Below, in pieces: positions 49,853 through 60,419 of a stretch of DNA of 62,000 nucleotides (positions are counted from its first letter, which is position 1; every line of letters begins with the position of its first letter). A program made the position numbers and the translations under genes. The notes below the pieces were generated by a model, which was given only the letters and a program-made list of their open reading frames with translations, was not told where the DNA came from and did no database searches. The stretch is from positions 11,832,459-11,894,458 of the forward strand of contig NC_049997.1 of the NCBI RefSeq assembly GCF_000003815.2, read 5' to 3'. Origin of the DNA: Branchiostoma floridae (taxonomy: Eukaryota; Chordata; Leptocardii; Amphioxiformes; Branchiostomatidae).

Positions 49853-50054
49853 ATAAAGTATCCAGAAGTAAAGATTTATCAGTCTTCAATTTTTTTTTTA
49901 TGAGGTATTGTACAAATTTTATGAGAAACGCACAAATCACCATGTGAAACGCACAAATCTTATGAGATACACACAAACCTTTAAGCAAACTGATGGCCGA
50001 CTGCTACCTCTCGAGAATGTTTCTGGGTATTTCTGCTCATGATGTTTCTATTTC

Positions 50055-50402
50055 CAGGGCTCGAAATTCATTTTTGGGATTAGGTGCACTGGGGCACCCA
50101 GCTTAAAAAATTGGGCGCACCAAAAAAATTTTGCGTGCACCACAATTAAGTAATAACTTAATAATAAAACTTAATTACAAGCTATGAAATTCTTAAACAA
50201 GTACAAATACAGACATATTTATTATCTGTCTAACACTTAGATGTCAAGAATATGATGTATACTAGTACACTTTGATATCTTTACATGCACAAACCTAAGA
50301 AAATATTTGGGTGCACCCTGTGCACCCACAGAAAATAATTGGGTGCACAGCTCCAATATTGGGTGCACCTGGGTGCACATGCACCCAGTATTTCGAGCCC
50401 TG
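50055..50402. mobile_element. hAT-like MITE 'CAGGGCTCGAAAT'
   Basis: The ends CAGGGCTCGAAAT and ATTTCGAGCCCTG are perfect inverted repeats, directly flanked by TATTTC on both sides. The interior is rich in GGGTGCAC/GTGCACCC motifs in both orientations. 348 bases, non-coding. Confidence 0.9.
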
Positions 50403-50953
50403 TATTTCAAAGCCTGGAATGGATACGGCCACAAAGACATATCTAATAGACAGTGAGTTACTCTTCTGCTTCTTTTTGGAGCATCACATCATATTTTTCT
50501 GTCGCTGAAGATCAAGGCTGTCATATTGAAAATCATGCTCCATCCGTCATATGATCCCTGTAGCGCCAGGCCCGGTTTTGCATAAAGTTCATGCATGTCC
50601 CATAAGATTTGTGCATTTCACAGTGGATTTGTGTGTACCACATAACTTTTGCACACTGTTTCATACAGGGATTCAAGTGTTTTTCATAAAATTCATACGT
50701 ATTTCAGAATTTCCATGCAAATGCTTAGGCACCCTTATTCACCAAATTGAGAAGCAAAATCATATTTCATTCTTAGCATTATACATACAGATACCGGCTG
50801 AAAGATGCTGGGGCTTGGACATAAATGGTATCTTGTATTTCAAGTTTGCTAGGACATAAACACAATTCATCACTTCTTGAAGCTGGTAAAGCTAGGTATA
50901 TCTAAGGAATGGGTGAAGGACCTAAATAATATTTTTCTAACATGTTCTAAGTA

Positions 50954-51127
50954 CAGTAGAAGCCAGTTAATTGCACAACGGATTAATGCACACTTCTGTT
51001 AACTGCACGGTATCCCCAAATCCCAAACTGGTGCTGTCCAGCTAGATAACTTCGCATTATTGCACCATCCGGATAATTGCACGAAATTCACTGGCAAATA
51101 GGCCGTGCAATTAAGCGGCTTATCCTG
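50954..51127. mobile_element. Pogo/Tigger-like MITE
   Basis: CAGTAGAAGCCAGTTAATTG and the inverse of CAATTAAGCGGCTTATCCTG are imperfect 24-base inverted repeats, with TA directly outside both ends. 174 bases with further inner repeats of TTGCAC. CAGT ends with a TA duplication fit pogo-type elements. Confidence 0.8.
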
Positions 51128-51445
51128 TATTTTGCAATTTTATGCCTTCAAATGCCTCACTGTATAATACAATACAACAGAAACTATAAATATTGAATAA
51201 TATGGCCATTAGTGAAATAACAATGGTTTTCTAAAGCCGGCTTCAGATAGGAGATCTACTGGATAACAGAGTGCTAAGGAGAGTATCAATTTGAGCTGTA
51301 CTGGTTGTTATTATCACCATAGGCCCCAGGAATCCACCCACATATAGGGAATAAAAGAATATCACAAAACATCGTATGAACAATCACAAGGCAGATAGTC
51401 CATGAACTTAACTTGAAAGTTTATCTGTGTTGGTAGAAGTCATTA

Positions 51446-51796
51446 TTGAACTAGTTGAACTGTAATATCGAACACAAAAATTGGACTCACCAAATTTGTA
51501 ACTGAACAGCACCAGTGTTTGTCAAAGAATCCACTGCTGTTGTGACATCACTAGAGGGATAAAAAAAGCCATCTACATCAGAGCTTTACAACCATCCCTG
51601 AACAGAGACGGTGAGCACAATAGTCTTCCTGCAACCTATTATCCACTGCTTACTGAGTCACGTGTTCTATCTGCCTAACGCGACGGCAAGACAGCAGTGG
51701 ATTGTTCATTCCTTGACAAACACTGGTGCTGTTTAGTAAAAAACTTGGGTAGGTCCAATTTTTGTGTTGGATATTACAGCTAAACTAGTTCAATAT
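51446..51796 (+). mobile_element. Second Penelope-like remnant with inverted terminal repeats
   Basis: 51446-51541 and 51690-51796 are inverted copies (GAACTAGTT, TGTAATATC, ACACAAAAATTGGAC, AACAGCACCAGTGTTTGTCA, CCACTGCTGT). Between them is the end of a GIY-YIG-type ORF on the plus strand. The layout mirrors the element at 49145-49890 but the sequences differ, so this is another family. I see no clear hammerhead core in it. Confidence 0.75.
51553..51678 (+). pseudogene. Penelope-like ORF C-terminal end
   Basis: About 41 codons end at TAA 51676-51678. They read GIKKAIYIRALQPSLNRDGE and then LPATYYPLL, matching the closing segment of Penelope-like endonucleases ('EAIYIR..PSLNRDGG...LP..Y..LL'). 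The catalytic YIG motif and everything upstream are missing. Confidence 0.72.
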
Positions 51797-52104
51797 TCCA
51801 TGAACTTCATGGAGATTTCTCACCTGTGAAAGACAACATTTCAATCATCTACAGAGCTACTGGTGCAATGAAACCCGAGATATCAGCACCAGTACCCATC
51901 TACTTCAACTGCCTGTACCTGATAAGGCAAGAAAACCTTGACCCTCCAAGGCTACAAGTAGAAAGTGACAAGAAGCTTTACATAGAGGGCTTCATGAATA
52001 ATGCACAGACAACCGGTGAGAAGGAGCATATTGCACAAACATGACCGACAATAAATGGCGATTTTATAGCCTTTCACAAAGTAGCTACCTAACCCGTAAG
52101 GGTT

Positions 52105-52325
52105 GTAATGCTAGTTCACCTTTATCCGTGGGGTAACCCATATCTGTTGTTTTTCAAAACAGTGCATTTAGGAATATCAAGTCGACTGACGGTTGTTTCA
52201 AATTGAAGTATTTTCAAAGTATAGCAGTTTGAACTCACATTTCGTCGGCATGATAGCCCTAAATACCCTTATTTCGAAAAGCAACGGATATAGGTTACCC
52301 CGCGGATAAAGGTGAAGTAGCGTTA
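52105..52325. mobile_element. MITE, family 'TAACGCTAGTTCACC', copy D
   Basis: 221 bases. CTAGTTCACCTTTATCCGTG, GGTAACCCATATCTGTTG at the left; CAACGGATATAGGTTACC and GCGGATAAAGGTGAAGTAGC at the right. The best-preserved copy together with copy A. Confidence 0.9.
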
Positions 52326-52329
52326 AGTT

Positions 52330-53269
52330 GTAGGAAAGACTGAAATTTCATCTTAAAGTAAAAATAACATTGCATTTATGGGAAACTAATTGGTAGAACA
52401 GATAAAAAGATGACATTACACTTCTGATAAGATCACATTACACCAACCATTTCCTTATAATAATCACCTAGCACTTTACCTAGTACTCATTTCTTTGACA
52501 AGCCAGACGATGGGACTTTATTTCCCTTGAGAGCATGAGTCATATCAATACAAAATGTATGTCTAAGGTGCTAAAGGGTAAAAACAAGGATAAGATAATA
52601 CATTTGTACGTATAACTTCTTCTTGATGAATCTATGATTAGGTAAGATAGCTGTTGTCACCATTGTGCATTGACATGACAAAACATAATACAATATATTA
52701 TGTAAGAGCATTGGAAGAGCAAAATGCTATAAGATGAAGCACATGCTTCTTTCATCACTAACAAAGCACAGCATAATAAGTGCTGCATACTTTAAAGTTG
52801 TAAAATGCAAGGCACAAAATGTATGTAAGGCTACAACTGAGCATTTTCATCACTATGTTTTAAAACAATTAGAGTTCCAAATCATTAAGAAAAAAGAAAA
52901 CCCTATTTGCCCAAAAGTAATAAATTCAGCTTCCCAGTTTTGGGGTCTTTTCGTTATTTGACATCAACAAGAACATTTTACGTAAGGGGATATGAAAACT
53001 GCAAACCGTGTACATATCAACTGATAAAACCTTGCTGAGAAGTAATTTCTGAAAGTTCCTCTCACACTTATCTCTCAAAAACATGCGGACTTGAAATAGG
53101 CATTTTCAGTTGCTGCTGAATGAGCTGCTATTTTTCTCTACGGGACAGAAAGGGTAGTTTTTCCCATGAAAGAAAGAAAGATTGCCAATGAATGCACTAC
53201 CCAAACAGTGTCAAGATATGGCGCCGGTATTTTGTCTTTTGTTGCTGCAACTCGGATCACATACTCTTA
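52330..53269. other. Flanking DNA, no recognised gene
   Basis: AT-rich sequence with no domain-bearing frame or element ends. Confidence 0.45.
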
Positions 53270-53668
53270 GGCCACACCAATTTAATTTCTTGGTTCTCAG
53301 ATTTTTTCAGAAAAATATTGGGGCGGTCGGTCGAAAAAAAAAAAAAAAAATTTAAAAAGTCTGGGGTGAACATATGAGGCTTATACATGTATAACAAAAA
53401 AAAAGGAAATATGGGCAGAATATCCCAAATTTTCATTATTTCAGCGGTCCCTGGTCTAATTTTCAAAAACATGATAAACGTACCGTCCAAAATAAGATCG
53501 TACCGGGTGGATTTTCTGGCTGAAAAAAATAAATGTCCCGGTACGTTTTTTTCAGAGACCTAAGAGTATATATTATTTTCCTTGGGACCAATTTTTTTCT
53601 TTTTTTTTGAAAATCGGAAAAAAATGGGTCGGGAAATCCGAGAACCAAGAAATTAAATTGGTGTGGCC
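53270..53668. mobile_element. TIR element, TTA-type (PIF/Harbinger-like MITE), copy 2
   Basis: GGCCACACCAATTTAATTTC and CTTGGTTCTC at the left recur inverted at the right (GAGAACCAAG, GAAATTAAATTGGTGTGGCC), a perfect repeat of about 29 bases. TTA precedes the left end; GTA follows the right end, a one-base mismatch to a TTA duplication. The interior shares CCGACCGCCCCAATATTTTT and CCCATTTTTTTCCGATT with the copy at 16749-17137, but in inverted order. Confidence 0.88.
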
Positions 53669-53669
53669 G

Positions 53670-56600
53670 TACTGTCAGGGCACGAGTTAAAAGCAATGAT
53701 GTCCCCAGAAGTGTTCTGACATTTAAGATGTTGGAGTGGGTGGTTTCCTAGAAGGCCATGTTTAAGCCTTGTCTTCATGTACCATGCTCTTCTCTGCAAG
53801 TTACTGTAAAGTTAAACATTGTATTAGAGTTTCCAGGAAGCTAATTTTGCAATAGGGAAAAAATGGTCCAGGAGTAATGCAGTGGTTTTATTCTTATTGA
53901 TGAAACGATAGCCAGGCAGAAGGCAGAAATGGCATTTTTGCAGTGGTGTAAGATTTAGGGTACAATAACAATTAAAATCGCCACAAGAATTTTAAGAATT
54001 ACAGTAGGTTCTAGAGGAGAGGGTGTGCAATAGCTTGAGCCCAACGGAGCATTCAGTTCCCATTAATCAACATGAAGAATGATCAGTCTTTGAAAGCACC
54101 CATTCTATCAGGGGAACAAGAGGACATAATGGGTACAACGTGCGTGTACGTGGGTGGAAAGAGGTGTTGCTCTGAGCAATTGAGGGATGTTACATAGTGG
54201 TAATAGTGCGGGCATGAAGGGTGATCAATAAGTTTTGCACATCACCAAGAAATAAGGTGCATAACTTAAATTTCAGGGCATAGTTATTGAGAATGAATGA
54301 ATGAATGAATAAGTAAAATTATTCATTTCCATGAAAAAAAATAACAAATTCAAATCAATATATACATTAATGGCATAAATGGCTTATACGATGGCTTAAT
54401 GATGATGGATTATACTGTCCCTTCTAAAGAGATGTACAATAAGAGGACACTCAGGTACATGCATCATTATGCTTCCCTAGAGAGAAAAACACTACTACCT
54501 GTTCTATTCCATTAGACAAGATATGATGACAATTGGATAATTTGTTTATCATTTAATCATTCAAACATCGCATGCAGTCTAGCAACTTAATAGACCAATT
54601 CCTCCTCTGAAATAGTAATACCGCTGGTATACGCAATGACCATTGAAATATAAAGTACCACTGAATGATTTAAAAAAAGGAGGACTATTGTTCGTAGTTG
54701 CAATGATGGAACCCAAGATCAATACTGCATGTTACAAAACCATATTTGATGTGACGCTTAATGGCACTTCCATGTACTTTTGTCCCATAAAGACCCCACT
54801 TGAATTAAGGACTATTCAAGCTTGAAAAGTCTACTTGAGAAAAAAACGTTCTTGGAAAATTGGTCCTATCAAATCCAAACCAGTTAGTTCCAATGCAATT
54901 TGGTACCGGGCCTAAAATGAATGGCGTCTGTGGTGACAATTTGGCACAAAATGGATAATACGTGTATATGACGCACATCCTGTAGTGTCTGACACAGCAC
55001 ATTTGCCGGGATGTCAATATAGTCTAGCTTTTGGAAAGGAGACAAGAGACTGGGTTCCTTTCTTCTTTATCCCTTTATCCCTTTAGTTATGGTTACCAAG
55101 GAAAACAATGACAGGCAAACTAATGTACAAACTAATGTCCTATAATTATATTATAATTATAAGAGAAATTCTGATCATCAATAATACAAGACCAGTATAG
55201 AAACAAATCGTACACACACAGTAACCGAAACATGATATCATTGATAATGGTAAATGAGTCATAAACATGTTAACAATATATCGACATTAAAGGACGATAG
55301 AATCTTTTAAATTTGTTGAACTTCATCATTAGTTCTACCTCTCACAAAGCCAATTCAAGACAAAATGCACAAAGTCAATATTGCCATAGAAAGCAGTGAC
55401 CAAGAACTGAAATAATCAATCAAAGCTACTTGGTCTCTGACTAAAATCAGGATCAAAATTTGACATCAATGTTAAATTATCACATGAAGATTATTTGAAG
55501 ACAGCATTAATGTTGAAGACTGAATAAAATCTCTTTCTTTATTGATACATTGATTAGTTTTAAACCTTTTTTTCAATAACTAAATCTTTCAATGGCCAAA
55601 TCTTTCAATTGACCAAACTAAATTTTAGCTCTCTTGTCTCAGCCCTTCATATCATAGTTTATGTTTTAGTTATGGTTTTGCTACATTGTATATAAGTTTC
55701 AACTGATTGATTTGTTCCTTGTGTTTCAAATCCAAGTTGTATTGATTATATTTTGTTGTGTAGACTGGGGCTTGTTGAGAACAAGCTTCTTCAAATAAAG
55801 CTGATGGTGCCACCCACGTGTAAAAAGTCTATGAAAAGACAAAATATGTAAAGAACAAAACAAAGTTTTATAATATCTACTTTCCAACTTTCCGGTCAGT
55901 TAAGTAACTTGTGGACATGACTACTTGCACGTAGTCCAGCCCTTGGGGATCTATTCACGTACACAAGATGATGTCCACAAATTTCAGTTTTATTGATTTG
56001 ATAAGAGCTATCCTAGTTCGGATCTATGCCAAACAGTAGAAAATTGAAATGATTTATTACAGTCTACCATAATCACAGATTATACTACAATGTCAAAAGT
56101 TTCATATTTTCTATAAGACTTTAAAAGCATTTGGGTCCAAATTAGTGCATTTTAGCATAACAGGCTACTACGCTTATTTTCAAGTAGTGTTTATTTCTTA
56201 TTATTAGAAAGTTGCTCTAAATAAAAAGATATTTGTACCATTACTTTCACTATGTTTCCAACATACAAAATGTATCTAAATAAGTTCAAACATGTGTCAT
56301 AGTGTCACCGCACGGATGACTGAACTGAACTGACTCAAACATGTTTATACTTTCATTTTACATTATTTTAATAAGCAATAACTACTGTAAATTGTACCCT
56401 ATTTTATCATTTCAGCTGTCAGATCTTCGAAAATTGTTATTATAATCATAAGAATATTAAGTTTCTAATATGAGACATAAAAAGTTCTTGATTTGGTCTT
56501 TTCTATGTTCTAGTCACAGTTTTAACTGTTTACCTTTTCATGTCTCAAAACAGCTTACAACAACTCACTTAAAATGCTAGCCATGTACACACACAGCTGC

Positions 56601-57093
56601 CTTATTGGCATGCAAGCTTTATCACAGCACAGATGGCGACGACATTTCTCATTACTTGTAACCACTGGAGTTTTCCTTGGATTTACTATCATGAGAAACT
56701 CAAGATATGTACTAGGGAGAATTTAGTGACGCCAAATCCAGTGACTAGTCTTACTTTCTTTGCAGTAACATTAATTGCTTTTAGCAGTGAAGTTAATCCA
56801 TTAACAGCTTGCAAGACCTCCAAAATCTAGCTTGGTAGTTAAAATGGCTTTCAACACACTTAAATCTAGAGCCAGACCATTAGAAACACTTGAAAGTGTC
56901 TCAAGACTGAACCTGACTTTACTCAGAAGTAATCCAAGATGATGTACATTTGCACATGGTAGGCTTTGTGTGTCCCTTGCCAAGACCAGGGCTCAACAAC
57001 ATCGTTTAGGGGGTGTGGTACCGTGTGCCTGCGAAAGTGTGAAGCTGGCAACATAAGCCATCTAACCTCAGACTGAGGACAATGCATGATGCC
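53670..57093. other. Flanking DNA, no recognised gene
   Basis: AT-rich with a (GAAT)n stretch near 54292-54310. A TTGAGAACAAGC...AAATAAAGC string near 55775 resembles the 3' end of a LINE but cannot be assigned. Short frames carry no known domain. Confidence 0.4.
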
Positions 57094-57531
57094 TAGGTGT
57101 GTGTACCGGTACAGAAAATTCAGGCTTAGGTCTGGTTCAGGTCTGGTGGATCGGACCTGCTGAACCCGGACCTGACTGTCTGTTAGAATTTGCTTCCTCA
57201 ACTATGGGTGGTAGAGGCCATGATAGATATATAATCATCTTTGACATGTGTATATGGAAACAGAAAATTTTGGGGCGGACTGAAAGTGGTTGTCTTGAGA
57301 CCAAGTTTGACAGTGCACATTTGGTAGAAATTACTACAAACTTTACTCTACTTCCCTCTTCTTATTCTACAGGACGGTAAGCTGCTAAACATGTGAATGC
57401 CTGCTAATATACAAATGTAATCTGTTCACTTTCTAATCGGCCGAAAATCCAGTCCACTGATTTTTATCAAGTCTTTTTTTTCAGACCAGTCCAACAAGAA
57501 AAACGGTTTTGTACTGGTACAACGTACCCTA
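57094..57531. mobile_element. ACCGGT-rich hAT-like element, copy 2, perfect 8-bp TSD
   Basis: TAGGTGTGTGTACC opens and GGTACAACGTACCCTA closes it; ATGATGCC flanks directly on both sides (57086-57093, 57532-57539). The interior shares GGTCTGGTTCAGG, GGACCTG and GAAAAACGGTTTTGTACTGG with the element at 41017. 438 bases. Confidence 0.92.
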
Positions 57532-57539
57532 ATGATGCC

Positions 57540-59079
57540 TTTACACAAAACTGGTGTACAATATACCACAGGGCAGTCATAACAGCTATACAAGATGCAG
57601 AACCACCTGGTACAACCTGCAATAAATTAATAAAATTTATCAGAAATTACTGAAAAATTATGAGCAACTTACAATTCAGCAAGCTGACAGAATATACTAG
57701 GTATGATAGAATCATATTGCAGAAAAAATGAAGATTAATTGATTGTAAAAGTATTTCGATCCTGGGAGACCAAAACTTTCCCCTCCCACAAAGCCTTCCA
57801 ACGCTACACACATTAGTTCGCAAAATAAAACTACCGGTAAAACAGACAAAATTGTGCTTTATGTGATGGTTTTTCCATTTTCCCCAGGCACCTACTCCCC
57901 TAGAACTGCCCATTGGATAGCTGTCAGAGTGAATGAGCAGTAATCGGATGCTTGCCTCCAGCGACATAATACCTGTGACCTTTATTGATTATTACTACAA
58001 CAGAGTCTGAGAGGCATCTCAGTGAATATGTTGCTAGAATGCAAAATACCAAAATAACATTCTTCGGCAAATTTGGTATTCTGCTCAAGTGCTCAACAGC
58101 TTCACCTTTTACCTACTTTCCTCAGAGAGGGATTTGAATATCAAATTTGCCTTGGATATTGATTGGTAGACCACGGAAAGGGAAAATTACAACCTTTGAG
58201 TTCTGCAATTTTCTTATACTACCACAGTGACTGTAAACTGATGAATAACAGTGTTTGAAAAATGAAAGGTTATGAAGTTATACCCTCTCATCTCACCCGA
58301 CAGCAGGCTTTAAGGAGTTTTTACCTGCCAGTGCCAGAAGATACTTGCCTTGGAGTCAGCCCACCACTGAACCTCGATTTGTGAAAGGATGTTTGAACAG
58401 GGTAGGGAGGGACTTGAAAGGTAACATTGCTGGAAAGCAAAGCACAGGCAAACAAACGGGCTCTTGCATATAATTTAGTCTTGGTCAAGCATCACACATG
58501 GGTAATCCTACATGTTTCTGAAGAAAGAAATTGACAGAGATTCCCAGACACCTTTGACCCCATTGACATTCCTGTCAGGTCACGTGACACAAAAGAGAGA
58601 GTCACTATTCCTGAAGAAGGCCAAGGGATAGATCATCAGCTGAGTGAAATTCCAAAATCTTTTTTCCTAAAATTTTACATTCCATTTCCGTACCTTTCTA
58701 ATTAAGTCACTTAAGCTCGTCATTCCTCTCCATAGTATCAGTTAGAATCTCTCCACGCATGCAAAATGTGAAAAGAATTATCACAGCACTCCACACGTTG
58801 CAAGAGTAATCTCCACAATGTGTCATTTGTCACACACCCACACCTAAGTGGTACAGCTTCAAATGCCTTCTTCTGCATAAAGGTTACCTGCACGAAGCAG
58901 ATTTTTAACCTGCACCACTATTTTCTTTCCATTTTTAACTAGTATGATTTTTTTCTGGCTCAGCTAAAACTATTAGTGAAAGATTTTAGAATGAATGAAT
59001 GACCGAACAATTTATTTGTAAATCATAGCAGCCTATAGGTGGACTTATGAATGTAGAAATTGTGAGTCACATTTGGTAC
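57540..59079. other. Flanking DNA, no recognised gene
   Basis: No exon, RNA gene or repeat boundary that I can support. Confidence 0.45.
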
Positions 59080-59345
59080 TGGTGGCATCCAATGACAGAC
59101 TGGCTAGGCTTGCAGACACGAGATCAAGAGGTCTCAGGTTTGATTCCTGTTACTGCTGGCTAAACGTAGTGTCCTTGCAATTGGGATTCAAAATTAAGGC
59201 ACAAGATGTTCCTCACTCTCCCCATCATAAGATGTAAAAATAGGTATCTGAACTTGATTGGGACAGGCAATAGGTAGTGGGAATTAAGGGAGGGTTGGGC
59301 TCCACCTTCCAAATGTTAATACCATGCCACAGACACAATGGATTA
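59080..59345 (+). mobile_element. tRNA-derived SINE
   Basis: A B box GGTTTGATTCC lies at 59138-59148, with TGGCATCCAATGACAGACTGG upstream as a weak A-box region. The body includes AAAATAGGTATCTGAACTTG and GAGGGTTGGGCT, matching the fragment at 32035-32150. Confidence 0.6.
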
Positions 59346-59779
59346 CTAACCCAGTGTTCCTATGATCTCAAAGAAAACAGACTTAGTATATTCTTACTGT
59401 TTAAAAAGCAATTCAACACTTCAGTTACAGATTGTAAGTCAGCATAGACAATTCCACAATACATTAAATGTATTGCATATAGTGACCGGCTCAATATACC
59501 GGTACCTGAACTAGTGCAGGTTAGGTGCAGATAGACACCAGAAATACCTAGTACGTATACACAACTTACATGTACCTGCCCTAACCTGCATATGCAAGTG
59601 GCATTTAGAGCCCTACAAGGGGTTTCTGTAAGGTTAAGGTGTGTGTGGGAGGTTTTGCCCAAAATGCTAAAAACGCTTTACAATCCCCCAGAGCTCAACA
59701 CTGCAGATGGTTTCAAGACAGGATCATGGACACGTAGGTGTGAAATGAATGTTTCATCCTTAAGCCTAGCATGTATTTT

Positions 59780-60070
59780 ACCTCCATGAAAAATGGAGGT
59801 ATAATTTTAGCCTTTCTGTCTGTGTGTGTGTGTCTGTTGGTTTCTGGATATTTGTGGTCATCATAACTTGAGAAACTCTTGATGGACGATGATGATATTT
59901 GGTATGTGGGTAGGAGTTGGGAAGACAAGGGTCAATGTCAATTTTAGTCCCCCTGGTATGTGACCTTGGTACTGCAGCATAACTTCAAATTTTTGTATCT
60001 TTTGACTTGGACATTTTATGGTTTTGATTTTTGGTGGCAGATAGCTTGTGATGTAAGGAAGAAGTGCTGT
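59780..60070 (+). repeat. Probable dispersed repeat fragment
   Basis: It opens with a short hairpin (CCTCCATGAAAAATGGAGG) and a TGTGTGTGTGTC run, followed by a low-complexity tail of the kind seen in LINE 3' regions. No second copy exists in this window, so the call is tentative. Confidence 0.3.
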
Positions 60071-60419
60071 ATGTTTGTATGTTCTAGTTAATGTGTGTCT
60101 GTTGTGTGGATGTAAGATTTACCAAAAATGAATTAACAGAGAAAAACATATCATGCAAAGACTGAATGCATTGTTGATACCCACCTAAAAACATTGTTTT
60201 TTCTACTTTCTACACTTTTCCTGTATCCTTCTTTGTTAACTCATTTTGTTATGTTTTCCTCCATTTAAGTGCACAAACTTGAAAATTGAACCCCTCAGGC
60301 TTTTCAAGCCTATGTTGTAATATGTCTTCGAAAAAGGAGTCGAACCCAATAGCCCAGGACCTAGAGTTAGCTTTTACTAGTTTTAGACTAGAGTAGACAC
60401 CTTTGATATTATTTTGTAC

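Larger units (their letters stand above)
49145..49890 (-). mobile_element. Penelope-like element remnant with inverted terminal repeats
   Basis: A 138-base sequence at 49145-49282 recurs inverted at 49754-49890, about 97% alike. Between them, on the minus strand, is the end of a GIY-YIG endonuclease domain of the type found only at the C-terminus of Penelope-like retroelements. Three short repeats (AAGGTAAC and AGGTGTTCTA motifs) fill 49283-49400. The layout is a severely 5'-truncated element whose two pseudo-LTRs face each other. Each copy carries a hammerhead-like motif. Confidence 0.85.

Noticed and set aside
49145-49890. Interpretation of the inverted repeats as a DNA transposon with TIRs
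   Set aside because: The enclosed frame is a Penelope-type GIY-YIG nuclease and the repeats carry hammerhead-like motifs, which fits pseudo-LTRs better.
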